Source of the DNA: Aneurinibacillus uraniidurans
Lineage (GTDB): Bacteria > Bacillota > Bacilli > Aneurinibacillales > Aneurinibacillaceae
Direction: 5' to 3'
Assembly (NCBI RefSeq): GCF_028471905.1
Contig: NZ_CP116902.1
Span: 1,834,501 to 1,898,500 of the forward strand
Length of the DNA: 64,000 nt
Position numbers and translations under genes: made by a program. The notes beneath the pieces are model-generated. The model was not told the DNA's origin and searched no databases. It saw only the letters and a program-made list of their open reading frames with translations. Shown here in pieces: positions 35,920-44,743 of this stretch; positions within the stretch are counted from its first letter, which is position 1, and each line of letters starts with the position of its first letter.

Positions 35920-35956
35920 GAACCTCGTTGGATAGCTAACGAGGTTCTTGTTTTTT
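35920..35956 (+). terminator. intrinsic terminator after the DHA2 exporter
   Basis: GAACCTCGTT (35920-35929)/AACGAGGTTC (35938-35947), then TTG and six Ts. Confidence 0.88.
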
Positions 35957-36069
35957 ATTTGGTTACCGTATGATACGTGGGTTCTGTCAGGAGAATAAGG
36001 TGGATAAGATTACATAATCTACCTCTAACAAAACCATGCTAAAAACAAAATGATACGGGGGTAGCCGTG

Positions 36070-36768
36070 ATGATACATGAGCTTTTGCAGGTGGATTTCT
36101 GGGAGATGATCCTGCGGACAACGCTTACTTTTTTTGTGCTGCTTACATTGGCTCGGATTTTAGGGAATAAACAACTAAGTCAGCTTACCTTTTTCGACTA
36201 TATCACAGGAATTACCATTGGCTCCATTGCTGCAGATATTGCGGGTAGGAGTGAATCCGCGTTTTTAAACGGACTAACTAGCTTAATCTGGTGGTCCTGT
36301 TTAGCGATCTTGATTGCCTATATTGGGCTTACATCACCGTCTGCAAGAGTTTTATTTGATGGTCAACCGATCATTCTGATTAAGGAAGGAAAGATACGAA
36401 AACAATCATTGAAACATGCCAGGTTAAATCTAGATGATTTAAGTATGATGCTTAGAAAGCAAGGGGTTTTTAGCATGCAGGACGTTAACTATGCCATTTT
36501 AGAACCAGACGGTCAGGTAAGTATACTCAAAAAGGAAGAACACCAGCCCGTCACCAAAAAAGATCTGGCGATTCCTACCCCAAAATCGGTCTTTCTTCCA
36601 TCTGAAATCATTTCCGATGGTAAAATCGTAAAAAAAAACCTTCAAGAATTACACGTAACGGAAGCGTGGGTACAGGCTCAACTGAAAAAACATGGAATTC
36701 AGTCTGTAGAAGAGGTGTTTTATGCAGAAATTCAAAAAGATGGCTCTCTTTTTGTTAGTAAGGACTAG
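36070..36768 (+). CDS. DUF421 (YetF/YdfR family) membrane protein
   Basis: 232 aa. Three N-terminal helices (LRTTLTFFVLLTLARILG onward) with the conserved NKQLSQLTFFDYITGITIGSIAAD segment, then two copies of a small cytoplasmic beta domain (LNLDDLSMMLRKQGVFSMQDVNYAILEPDG; second LHVTEAWVQAQLKKHGIQSVEEVFYAEIQKDG). DUF421 proteins such as YetF are widespread in spore formers; roles in sporulation or membrane stress are proposed but not settled. ATG 36070 is preferred to GTG 36067 because GGGGG ends 8 nt before it. Confidence 0.88.
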   Translation: MIHELLQVDFWEMILRTTLTFFVLLTLARILGNKQLSQLTFFDYITGITIGSIAADIAGRSESAFLNGLTSLIWWSCLAILIAYIGLTSPSARVLFDGQPIILIKEGKIRKQSLKHARLNLDDLSMMLRKQGVFSMQDVNYAILEPDGQVSILKKEEHQPVTKKDLAIPTPKSVFLPSEIISDGKIVKKNLQELHVTEAWVQAQLKKHGIQSVEEVFYAEIQKDGSLFVSKD

Positions 36769-36832
36769 TGTGCTGTCAAATGGTGAGGCTGTCCCCATCT
36801 ATTTTCACAAAGAATGAGGTGTATATTGTGCT

Positions 36833-37037
36833 GAACCTCTCATGACTAAAGTCACGAGGTTCTAAGGTACTTTCATTCAGCCTTCGTCTGAATGACCGAA
36901 AACGAGTTTTCGGCTGACATCAGCCACTAAGCTATTTCCCTTAGACTTTCATGGACAAGGCAACGAGTGCTGCCATTATCGTCCTGTGGGCTCGGTTCAA
37001 AACCCTTTTGTATCGAGGTTTTACAAGCCGATACTGC
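36833..37037 (-). ncRNA. probable TnpB omega (reRNA) guide scaffold
   Basis: On the minus strand, downstream of the tnpB stop codon, about 200 nt of non-coding sequence contains several hairpins (TCAGCCGAAAAC/GTTTTCGG, TTCAGACGAAGGCTGAA, and the right-end CCTCGTGAC/GTCATGAGAGG). In characterised TnpB systems such sequence, ending at the right end, is the omega RNA and the bases just outside the element act as guide. Guide here would be the plus-strand sequence just below 36833. Assignment by position only. Confidence 0.6.
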
Positions 37038-38468
37038 TTAGTTGTTTCTTGTCAACTGTTTCATTCGTTCCATTTCTTGTTCGTGCTTACTAAAGAAGTT
37101 GTTCCATGTTTCATTGGCTCGTCCAACATCTACTTCACGTAGATTGTCTTTTGTATTCATGATGAGGAAGGCACTATACAAATCACGTTGCACATCCCCT
37201 TGCTCAAAGTGGTTCCAACGTTTTGAGAGTTTTTTCTTCACGCACGTTTGGGTGAAGTGTTCAAATTGACTGGCTTTCACTTTAGTGGTGTCAATCCGCT
37301 TTAACTGTAAGCCGAAATAGTTTAGTTTGTTGTCGATAATCGAAAGAAGCATAGATGGCGCACGGTTCGCTATTGACTTTCCAAACCGTTTTTTACGTTT
37401 GTATCGTCCTGTCTTTTCGCTACGTTCTGTTTTCTTTGCTTTTGCTTGAAGTCCTTTGAAATTCATGGTTTCAACTCGGACGTCCAACCCTAACGAAAGA
37501 ATATGATTCGCCAGTTGATTGTGTGATTGCTTGCGCTTATCCGCAATTTTTCGACTCATTTCAGCGAACGCTTGCCGTGTTTTCTTGTAGTTTTCACTTT
37601 GAATCCATTTCTCTCGATTTGATTTGGTACTGGTGCCATCGGCATTGTACTTGTTTGGATTATTCGCTCGGCGCCTGCGGTCTAACGTACGTTGTAGCAT
37701 ACGTCTTTGACGTTCATCTACTGCCAAACCTTCCGCTAGCTCAAGTAGCTTCACTTCCTTTTCAGAAGCAATGGCGAGTGTGGATGTGCCAATATCTAAT
37801 CCGACACGAGCATTTTCATCGTTGGAGTAGTTCTGATTGCGTTTTTTTGGTGGAAAACCTTCTAACGCAAATTGAACGAGGTAACGATTTTTCCCACGAA
37901 TCACTTTCTTTACAAGTCGGCAATATTTGATTTTATCTTGAAGCGCACGATGTGCGTATTCATCATGATCGGTAAGAATGACAGGTAGGATAAGTCCAAG
38001 CCATTCCATGCGTTTGTTTTCGGGGAAGTATCGAAAACCGGTCTTGTTTGTCTTTTCTTCTAACGAAAAGAATTGACCGACTGAACAAAAATGTACTTTT
38101 TTACCGTTCCCATACATGACGTTCTCAACGGCTTGAAACGCACGTTCCGCGATATTCTGAGCCATTTGAGAACCGATATTTTGCTTAAACGTACGTCCCA
38201 TTCCTTGAACGTACCGATTTAAGTCGAATTTACGCACACCATATTGTTCTTTGAATTGGTTTAAAAGTTGATTTCGTTCTTTGCTTTTTGACATGCGAAT
38301 CGCTTCCCAATATCTGGGGTTACGTGTCATGTGTTTGTATCTACGCCACGCTTCACCTAGACAGGCATTGTAGATCGTTCGCCCAATGTGTAAGCGTTTT
38401 TCCAAGATGTGTTCTTGCCATGTTTCAACTTGTAAAGGCAACGTAAGCACATAGGTTGGCGTTGCCAT
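37038..38468 (-). CDS. tnpB: TnpB-like RNA-guided nuclease of the IS605 element
   Basis: 476 aa. N-terminal WED/REC-like region, then RuvC motifs: GLDIGTSTLA (Asp225), RVETMNFKGL (Glu333) and QRDLYSAFL (Asp429), so the nuclease triad is complete. The zinc finger normally placed between the second and third RuvC motifs (two CxxC pairs) is missing; this segment (EHFTQTCVKKKLSKRWNHF) holds one Cys only. TnpB proteins cut DNA guided by omega RNA and preserve the element at donor sites. Begins 19 bp after tnpA. Confidence 0.88.
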   Translation of the reverse strand: MATPTYVLTLPLQVETWQEHILEKRLHIGRTIYNACLGEAWRRYKHMTRNPRYWEAIRMSKSKERNQLLNQFKEQYGVRKFDLNRYVQGMGRTFKQNIGSQMAQNIAERAFQAVENVMYGNGKKVHFCSVGQFFSLEEKTNKTGFRYFPENKRMEWLGLILPVILTDHDEYAHRALQDKIKYCRLVKKVIRGKNRYLVQFALEGFPPKKRNQNYSNDENARVGLDIGTSTLAIASEKEVKLLELAEGLAVDERQRRMLQRTLDRRRRANNPNKYNADGTSTKSNREKWIQSENYKKTRQAFAEMSRKIADKRKQSHNQLANHILSLGLDVRVETMNFKGLQAKAKKTERSEKTGRYKRKKRFGKSIANRAPSMLLSIIDNKLNYFGLQLKRIDTTKVKASQFEHFTQTCVKKKLSKRWNHFEQGDVQRDLYSAFLIMNTKDNLREVDVGRANETWNNFFSKHEQEMERMKQLTRNN

Positions 38469-38487
38469 CTAGGTTCAGCTCCTTTCG

Positions 38488-38889
38488 CTATTTCTTTTGT
38501 TGAGTACGAATATATTGTCGTATTTGCGCTTCCGTATGTTCACTTACGGTTGCCACAAAGTAAGAAGGATTCCAAGGATTCCCTCCCCATAACTTCTTTT
38601 TTAGCTGGGGAAACTCTTTAAATAGCAACCTTGCTGAAATGCCTTTTAACGCTTTGATGATATTCAGAATTGAATGTTGGGGATTACAGTCAACCAAGAG
38701 ATGAACATGGTCACAATCACTTTCAATTTCTGAAATCGTGAGACCATTATCTGTAGCAATTCGATTGAGTATTTCCTTTAATCGTATATCTATACCGCCA
38801 AGTAACACGTTGTGGCGATATTTCACGCACCATACAATATGGTATTGGATAGCGTACACATATCCTCTACCATGTTTGACTTCTGCCAT
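38488..38889 (-). CDS. tnpA: IS200/IS605 Y1 transposase
   Basis: 133 aa from the inner ATG (GAGGTGG five bases upstream); GTG at 38898 is also in frame. HUH motif in DHVHLLVD (His64, His66 counted from the longer frame) and catalytic Tyr129 in QIRQYIRTQ. It excises and inserts single-stranded DNA using hairpins at the element ends. All catalytic residues are present, so it may be active. Confidence 0.92.
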   Translation of the reverse strand: MAEVKHGRGYVYAIQYHIVWCVKYRHNVLLGGIDIRLKEILNRIATDNGLTISEIESDCDHVHLLVDCNPQHSILNIIKALKGISARLLFKEFPQLKKKLWGGNPWNPSYFVATVSEHTEAQIRQYIRTQQKK

Positions 38890-39065
38890 GCTATCCACCT
38901 CAATTACAGGATAACATATGGCAAAAGATTTTTTAGGCTGTTACTACTAAATCTCAGTATTTTTATCAGTATGTGAGTTAACATATATCGGACAATTGAC
39001 GTGTCAAAAGACACGCCTTGTCCGAAGCCGAGAACACTCATGACTAAAATCACGAGTGTTCTCGG

Positions 39066-39284
39066 CTAATTCATAAAATTCCTTGCAATGGTAGCGGTTT
39101 GCAGAATAACAGGATAGACCACATGTGGTTGAAGCAGCTTATACCCACGTAATCGTTTTTCCTCATCCTCATAAAGTAAGAGAAGTCTTTTTAACATGCC
39201 ATGTTCCCGCATCAAGTCTTCTGTAGGTGAAATTTCAATTTTAGATTGGGAAGGTTCAGATTGCCTGTCATTTTGAGACATCAT
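39066..39284 (-). pseudogene. hemerythrin-domain gene truncated at the insertion sequence
   Basis: 72 codons from ATG 39284 (GAGGGGAG upstream on the minus strand). The segment SPTEDLMREHGMLKRLLLLYEDEE is the start of HHE-domain hemerythrin-like proteins, which are about 180 aa with further His/Glu ligands. The frame ends at TATIARNFMN, and the TAG stop comes from the edge of the IS left end. The missing remainder is not found on the other side of the IS, so it is truncation, with loss of the distal part. Confidence 0.75.
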
Positions 39285-39387
39285 ATATTCTCCCCTCTTA
39301 CTGTAGTCAATGTTCACCTGATCATTGTTTTTTCGTATCCACTATCAGCCTACTCTAAGTATATGGCACATGTTGTATGAGTACCTT

Positions 39388-39404
39388 CATCGTTTCTACA
39401 TAAG
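39388..39404 (+). promoter_or_regulatory. candidate response-regulator box upstream of the copR-like gene
   Basis: CATCGT-N5-CATAAG (39388-39393 and 39399-39404), inside CTACATAAGTT. The same text with a better first half lies before the multicopper oxidase at 41254. An 11-bp repeat period fits OmpR-type regulators. Confidence 0.45.
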
Positions 39405-39478
39405 TTTGAATTACAGTAAAGATAGGATAGAATTACTTCCAAGGTTTTTTGTCTGGTTGACTCAGGAGGTTGGGGAGC

Positions 39479-40171
39479 ATGAAATCTATACTTATTGTGG
39501 ATGACGAAGAAAAGATTCGTGAAGTAGTTGTTTCTTATTTAGAAAGAGAAGGGTTCCGAACAGTAGAAGCTCAAACGGGGCGCAGTGCTTTGCAAGTGGT
39601 CAAAGAAGAAGCAGTAGATCTTGTCGTCCTTGATTTGATGTTACCCGATATTTCTGGCGAGGAAGTCTGTCAGCAAATCCGGAAAATATCTTCTGTCCCT
39701 GTGCTAATGTTAACCGCAAAAGTCGCGGAGGAAGACCGCGTAATCGGACTTACATTAGGTGCCGATGATTATGTGATTAAACCATTTAGTCCGAGGGAAC
39801 TTGTAGCTCGTATAAAGGCCATTTTGCGTCGTTCCAGCGAACAGAACTTATTGGCTGATCGCATTTCATTTTCTAACGGAGAGTTGGTCATTGATACGGT
39901 TCAACAAATGATCGTTAAACATGGGGATTCGATTAATTTGACACCGAATGAATATAAACTTCTTGTGGTCATGGCCCGCCATCCTCAACGATCTTTTACA
40001 AGAGAAGAATTAATTGAAAAAGTGTTTGGGTATAGTTACGAAGGGGATGCACGAACGATTGACCAACACATTAAGAATTTACGCCAAAAAATTGAGCCTG
40101 ACCCGAAACAACCGAAATATGTTTGTACGGTGTATGGAACAGGTTATAAATTTGTAGGTGATCACGGATGA
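39479..40171 (+). CDS. OmpR-family response regulator (probable metal response)
   Basis: 230 aa. Receiver domain with acidic pocket DDEE near the N-terminus, phospho-Asp in LVVLDLMLPDISG, and Lys in TLGADDYVIKPFSP; C-terminal winged helix (NLTPNEYKLLVVMARHPQRSFTREELIEKVFG; RTIDQHIKNLRQKIE). AGGAGG at 39464-39469 supports ATG 39479 over TTG 39470. Overlaps the kinase gene by 4 bp. With the multicopper oxidase downstream, copper is the likely signal (inference). Confidence 0.9.
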   Translation: MKSILIVDDEEKIREVVVSYLEREGFRTVEAQTGRSALQVVKEEAVDLVVLDLMLPDISGEEVCQQIRKISSVPVLMLTAKVAEEDRVIGLTLGADDYVIKPFSPRELVARIKAILRRSSEQNLLADRISFSNGELVIDTVQQMIVKHGDSINLTPNEYKLLVVMARHPQRSFTREELIEKVFGYSYEGDARTIDQHIKNLRQKIEPDPKQPKYVCTVYGTGYKFVGDHG

Positions 40172-41247
40172 CCAGGGGATTACGAGCTCGACTCGCTTTT
40201 ATCTTTATTGGAATGGTAACAGGAATTCTAGTAATCGCTACGGTCATTCTCATTTTTGTCACGCACTATCACATTACGATGTTTTTGCAGCAAATACCTG
40301 AGGGAGTTCCTTTTCTTTCCCACTTGAATATTCATTTTGAACGAGCTATGATCCAATCCATTACCTTTACAGAAATCGGAGCTGTTTTAGTAGCCATTTT
40401 CGTAAGTCTTTCTGTAACAAAACGCATTATTACTCCTTTAGCAGACATGCGCCAAGCGGCTGAGCAGATGAGACAAGGAGACCTTGCCGCTCGCGTTGTT
40501 ATTCAAGGGCACGATGAATTGGCTGATCTTGGACAATCGTTAAATCATCTAGCAGAGCAATTACAAAAGCAAGAGGAATTGCGTAAAACGATGACCGCTG
40601 ATATTGCTCATGAACTTCGCACTCCGTTAAGCACATTAAAAAGTCATATGGAGGCTTTCGAGGATGGAATTTGGGAACCTACGCCTGAGCGTATTCACTC
40701 CTGTTACGAAGAGATTGAAAGACTCATTCATCTTGTTGGGGATTTAGAAGAACTGACTTATATGGAATCACCAGAATTTAGCCTTCATCTTCAGAGAGAG
40801 GATGTACGCCAGATTCTTCGTCAAGCCATTTCATCGGTGAAGGCCGCCTATCTTCAGAAAGATGTACAATTGAATCTAGGAGATGGAGAGCCCATTTTAG
40901 TAGACGTAGATCGACAGCGTATCGGGCAGATTTTCATTAATTTGTTAACAAATGCGTTAAAGTTCACCTCGCCTGGCGGGAGTGTTCAAGTCGAAGTATA
41001 TGAAGAAAAAGAACAGGTGATAATGTCTGTCGTCGATACAGGAATCGGCATGGCAAAGAATGAAATTCCTTTTGTGTTCGAAAGATTTTATCGGGTAGAT
41101 AAATCGCGAAATCGCAAATATGGCGGAGGAGGCATCGGATTAACCATTGTAAAACGGTTAGTGGAAGCTCATGGTGGACAAGTAGCAATAGAAAGTGAGC
41201 AAGGAAAGGGAACTACAGTTTCTATTCTTCTGCCAAAAAACCAGTAG
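40168..41247 (+). CDS. membrane sensor histidine kinase
   Basis: 359 aa. Two transmembrane helices (residues about 8-32 and 68-87) around a short ~35-residue extracytoplasmic loop, HAMP domain, DHp helix MTADIAHELRTPLSTLKSHME with the phospho-His, and ATPase boxes NALKFTSPGG, DTGIGM and GGGGIGLTIVKRLV. The sensor loop contains His residues (HYHITMF..., HLNIHFERAM), suitable for metal sensing. Starts in the ATGA overlap with the response regulator. Confidence 0.92.
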   Translation: MTRGLRARLAFIFIGMVTGILVIATVILIFVTHYHITMFLQQIPEGVPFLSHLNIHFERAMIQSITFTEIGAVLVAIFVSLSVTKRIITPLADMRQAAEQMRQGDLAARVVIQGHDELADLGQSLNHLAEQLQKQEELRKTMTADIAHELRTPLSTLKSHMEAFEDGIWEPTPERIHSCYEEIERLIHLVGDLEELTYMESPEFSLHLQREDVRQILRQAISSVKAAYLQKDVQLNLGDGEPILVDVDRQRIGQIFINLLTNALKFTSPGGSVQVEVYEEKEQVIMSVVDTGIGMAKNEIPFVFERFYRVDKSRNRKYGGGGIGLTIVKRLVEAHGGQVAIESEQGKGTTVSILLPKNQ

Positions 41248-41253
41248 GATCTT

Positions 41254-41270
41254 CATAAGATCTACATAAG
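41254..41270 (+). promoter_or_regulatory. direct-repeat operator upstream of the multicopper oxidase
   Basis: Two exact CATAAG hexamers (41254-41259, 41265-41270) spaced 11 bp apart, typical for a tandem OmpR-type dimer site, placed about 50 bp before the oxidase start. Related to the site at 39388. Confidence 0.55.
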
Positions 41271-41322
41271 TTCTTGCTATCCTTTACATATGAAATTCTT
41301 GAGGATAGAAAGGACGGTACGA

Positions 41323-42888
41323 ATGAATAAAAAAACGATGACATTCATGGGGATTGTATTATCGACCGCGTTATTGAGTGCTTGCTCATCGATGAATGGA
41401 ATGGATCACTCAAATATGAGCGGCATGAATCAATCTTCAACTAAGAGTCAGGCCATTCCAGCCGCTGTTACTCCTGTTGTAAGCAAAGTAGGCAACCAAA
41501 CGATCAAAGAGTTTTCTTTGGTAGCCAAATCTACGGAACAAGAAATCAAAAATGGCGTGACGGTTCCTGTTTGGACGTACAATGGAACAGTACCTGGTAG
41601 TCAGATTCGTGTTACACAAGGGGATCGTGTAAAAGTTCATTTGAAAAATGAATTATCCGTTCCAATCACCATTCATTGGCATGGCTATCCTGTCCCAAAT
41701 AGCATGGACGGGATTCCCGGAATGACACAAGCTTCTATCAAACCAGGCCAATCTTTTACGTATGATTTCGTGGCCACAACACCAGGTACTTATTGGTATC
41801 ACTCTCATTACAATAGTGCAGCACAAGTGGATAAAGGTTTGTATGGCACATTCATTGTTGATCCAAAAGATGAGACGAACAAGCCAAATCGTGACTATAC
41901 GCTTGTATTGGATGAATGGATGACCGACTCAAACATGAATGGTCATGATATGTCCAATATGAATGGTCAAATGAACATGGGGAATCACGATATGTCTACC
42001 ATGCCCAACATGGATCATGATCAAATGATGAAACAAATGTATAACGTTTATACGGTTAATGGTAAGGCAGGAAATCTTATTGAACCGTTAACCGTGAAAA
42101 AGGGAGAGAAGGTGCGCCTTCGTTTTGTAAACGCAGGATATTTATCTCACACTATTCATCTGCCAAATCAACCATTTCAAGTGGTGGCCATCGACGGTAA
42201 TCCTATTACGTCAACTCCGTTGATTAAAGATCAACTGTTACGTATCGGACCTGGAGAACGATATGATGTCGAGTTTACAGCGGATGGCGCTACGAACTGG
42301 ATCATTGACAGTCACGATGATACGCCTTATGCGGCAGATATCCATATTCCCGTTATGTACGAAGGAAATAATACGACACCAAAATCGGATTCGGACAAAA
42401 ATCTTCCGATCGTAGATATTACTAATTATGGAGATGTAGCAAACCAGACGTTTAACGAGCAAACGAAATTTAATAAAAACTATATGCTTCATTTAAACTC
42501 GAAAGTAGTGAATGGCAATCAGGAATACATGATCAACGATAAGGTCTATCCGAACACGGACCCATTAACGGTATCAAAAGGTGATAAAGTAAAAGTAACT
42601 CTTATCAATGATGGGAAGTCCGATCATCCAATGCACTTGCATGGGCACGTTTTTCAAATCCTGTCCAAGAACGGAAAGCCTGTGAAGGACCCGGTATGGA
42701 AAGATACAATTGTCGTTCGCCCGGGTGAAAGATATGACATCGCTTTTCAAGCAAATAACACAGGGAATTGGATGTTCCACTGTCATGATTTGCACCATGC
42801 AGCAATGGGGATGATGACGGAGGTCGAATATCAAGGCTATCATTCCTCGATTAAACCAGACCCAGAAGATATGAAGGCAAGTGAATAG
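41323..42888 (+). CDS. Met-rich multicopper oxidase lipoprotein
   Basis: 521 aa from ATG 41323 (GAAAGGA upstream). Lipobox LLSAC with lipidated Cys21, then a His/Met linker. Copper sites are complete: HWHGYP and YWYHSHY in domain 1, HPMHLHGH and HCHDLHHAAMGM in domain 3. A Met/His-rich insert (HDMSNMNGQMNMGNHDMSTM) between domains resembles the copper-binding inserts of CueO-type cuprous oxidases. It probably oxidises toxic Cu(I) at the outer face of the membrane. The two-component system just upstream and shared operator suggest copper-induced expression. Confidence 0.9.
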   Translation: MNKKTMTFMGIVLSTALLSACSSMNGMDHSNMSGMNQSSTKSQAIPAAVTPVVSKVGNQTIKEFSLVAKSTEQEIKNGVTVPVWTYNGTVPGSQIRVTQGDRVKVHLKNELSVPITIHWHGYPVPNSMDGIPGMTQASIKPGQSFTYDFVATTPGTYWYHSHYNSAAQVDKGLYGTFIVDPKDETNKPNRDYTLVLDEWMTDSNMNGHDMSNMNGQMNMGNHDMSTMPNMDHDQMMKQMYNVYTVNGKAGNLIEPLTVKKGEKVRLRFVNAGYLSHTIHLPNQPFQVVAIDGNPITSTPLIKDQLLRIGPGERYDVEFTADGATNWIIDSHDDTPYAADIHIPVMYEGNNTTPKSDSDKNLPIVDITNYGDVANQTFNEQTKFNKNYMLHLNSKVVNGNQEYMINDKVYPNTDPLTVSKGDKVKVTLINDGKSDHPMHLHGHVFQILSKNGKPVKDPVWKDTIVVRPGERYDIAFQANNTGNWMFHCHDLHHAAMGMMTEVEYQGYHSSIKPDPEDMKASE

Positions 42889-42903
42889 CTTGAACGTATA
42901 TAA

Positions 42904-42940
42904 GGCTGTCCCGAAAGTAACTTCGGGACAGCCTCTTTTT
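42904..42940 (+). terminator. intrinsic terminator after the multicopper oxidase
   Basis: Perfect 12-bp stem GGCTGTCCCGAA (42904-42915)/TTCGGGACAGCC (42922-42933), then CTCTTTTTT. Confidence 0.9.
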
Positions 42941-43641
42941 TACAAACCCATTGCTACACGTTTTGGCTGCTCAGAAAGCTTGCCGTCCTCGATATAGACA
43001 ACCCGATCACACACATCTAGCATTCGCTTATCATGCGTAACCATAATCGCCGCTTTTCCTCGTGCCTTTACCTCATCCGCTAACATCTGCACGACAGCTC
43101 GACCTCGTTCTGAATCAAGACTTGCCGTCGGTTCATCGGCCAGAATCAGTTCCGGGTCATTCATCAAAGCCCGAGCGATTGCCACACGTTGACGTTCTCC
43201 ACCTGATAAACTTTCCGGATAATGATCTCTGCGATGAGCTAATCCAAGGTGTGTAAGGAGATCATTTGCTCGTTTTTCAGCTTCTTTAGTGGGGTTGCCA
43301 GCTAATTCAGCGATTAGCAGCAGCTGGTCACGGACAGATAAATACGGGATTAGATTGGACGCTTGAAATACGAACCCGATTTTTTCAAGACGAAGTTGGT
43401 TCATTTTCTTTGGTGTCAGTTTGCTCACATCTTTGTCACTCAAAATAATCCGACCACTAGAAGGGGACAGCAATGCCCCGGCAATGGAAAGAAAGGTGCT
43501 TTTACCAGAGCCGGAAGGACCGACAACGGCTACAAACTCACCTGCTTTAACCTGTAATGACACACCATCCAGCACTTTAACAGATGTATCTCCATCACCG
43601 AATACTTTACTAATATTGTCAAGGATAAGTTTGTTACTCAT
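42940..43641 (-). CDS. ABC transporter ATP-binding protein (MacB/LolD type)
   Basis: 233 aa. Walker A GPSGSGKST, Q-loop FVFQASNL, signature LSGGERQRVAIARAL, Walker B LILADEPTASLD and H-loop MVTHDKR. It powers the adjacent FtsX-type permease; the start codon shares one base with the permease stop (TAATG), so the two are translated together. The group exports or senses peptides, lipoproteins or antibiotics. Confidence 0.93.
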   Translation of the reverse strand: MSNKLILDNISKVFGDGDTSVKVLDGVSLQVKAGEFVAVVGPSGSGKSTFLSIAGALLSPSSGRIILSDKDVSKLTPKKMNQLRLEKIGFVFQASNLIPYLSVRDQLLLIAELAGNPTKEAEKRANDLLTHLGLAHRRDHYPESLSGGERQRVAIARALMNDPELILADEPTASLDSERGRAVVQMLADEVKARGKAAIMVTHDKRMLDVCDRVVYIEDGKLSEQPKRVAMGL

Positions 43642-44738
43642 TATGCAGCCCTCCCAATCGCTTCGATCGCATCAATTTTGATCACACGGTATAGTGATAA
43701 CAATGACCCCAGTACGGCAACCGTTAAAAATAGTACGGAACAGCCTACAACCAACTGTGGATTGAGCGCAAACGGCATACTGCCCGGCAAAATCAAGGAC
43801 ATTCCATACGTAAGCGCAATACTAATCGCAAGGCTCACAATAGATAGGGTGAGTACTTGAGAAATGATGTTGCGGGCCAAATAGCTTGATTTTGCACCGA
43901 TTGCTTTTAACACCCCGAATTGATTTATTTTTTGGATCGTAATCACGTAGAAGAATACAGCCAATACAAAAGCAGCAATGACAAACAGAAATACGATCAT
44001 CATCAGTAAGGAGCCTTGTTCTTCTTTATAACCAGGGATGCCTTGTAAAGCCTGGTCTTTACTGATCACTTCAACACCTGATACTTTGTCAGCAAGTTGC
44101 TGAGCGCTGTTTTCATCTACGTGCAAGGCAACGGCGTTAAACGCTTGTTTAAATTGCGCATTTGATTCATGAATCGAAGCCCATTCCTGCTTATTCATAT
44201 GGATGACCGGAGTATGACTAAAAGATTGACCTTCTGTAAATCCAACGATTGTAAACACTTTTCCAGATGCTTGATCTTTTATGTGATCGCCTAGTGCAAA
44301 TCCGTCATCTTTTAACGAACGATCCGCTATGATTTCATCCGTTGTAGAATTCGTAATCCGTTTGCCTTCCACTACAGTAGGAGCTAGCCTATCATTCATG
44401 TCAATCGCGAAAAAGGTTGCATCTGTTTTCTTCGCGGTCTGATTTGGCGTAATTGTGGTCATTTGGACCCCTAGTGGAGTGGCGGCTTGCTTGGCATATT
44501 GTTGAATGTCCTTTACTTTTTCTTCTGATAGCATGGATCGGGTTAAACGGTTTTCTGAATCTGTCTGAAGCACCAGGTAATCTGCCTTCATGTTTTGAAT
44601 CGAGGATGCATTAGCCGAGGATAATCCTTTGGCTAAACCCGACACAAATAGAACGAGCCAGGCAATTAAAACCATAATAAAACCTATTAATAAGTAACGC
44701 ATTTTCGCATGTTTGATTTCGCGTAATGCAAGAAACAT
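43641..44738 (-). CDS. FtsX-like ABC permease (MacB type)
   Basis: 365 aa. One N-terminal helix, a large extracytoplasmic domain (about residues 45-245) and three C-terminal helices, the four-helix mechanotransmission topology of MacB/FtsX permeases, not the ten-helix BceB type. The N-terminal LALREIKHAKMRYLL and helix FLFVIAAFVLAVFFYVITI are typical. Downstream of a two-component pair on the same strand. Its ribosome site lies in a hairpin arm (44744-44807). Confidence 0.88.
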   Translation of the reverse strand: MFLALREIKHAKMRYLLIGFIMVLIAWLVLFVSGLAKGLSSANASSIQNMKADYLVLQTDSENRLTRSMLSEEKVKDIQQYAKQAATPLGVQMTTITPNQTAKKTDATFFAIDMNDRLAPTVVEGKRITNSTTDEIIADRSLKDDGFALGDHIKDQASGKVFTIVGFTEGQSFSHTPVIHMNKQEWASIHESNAQFKQAFNAVALHVDENSAQQLADKVSGVEVISKDQALQGIPGYKEEQGSLLMMIVFLFVIAAFVLAVFFYVITIQKINQFGVLKAIGAKSSYLARNIISQVLTLSIVSLAISIALTYGMSLILPGSMPFALNPQLVVGCSVLFLTVAVLGSLLSLYRVIKIDAIEAIGRAA

Positions 44739-44743
44739 AAGTT

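Larger units (their letters stand above)
36833..39066 (-). mobile_element. IS200/IS605-type insertion sequence (tnpA + tnpB)
   Basis: The element reads on the minus strand: left end near 39066, tnpA, tnpB, right end near 36833. The left end has two hairpins, GCCGAGAACACTC/GAGTGTTCTCGGC (39027-39039/39054-39066) and CGGACAA/TTGTCCG (38990-39024 region). The right end has GAACCTC/GAGGTTC (36833-36839/36855-36861). Both ends share the loop text CATGACTAAA-TCACGAG, as expected for subterminal palindromes recognised by a Y1 transposase. No terminal inverted repeats or target duplication are expected. Exact cleavage points are not determined. Confidence 0.85.

Noticed and set aside
36779-36832. Continuation of the truncated hemerythrin gene beyond the IS right end
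   Set aside because: Translation on the minus strand in all frames gives no HHE-domain sequence; only part of a terminator module is present.
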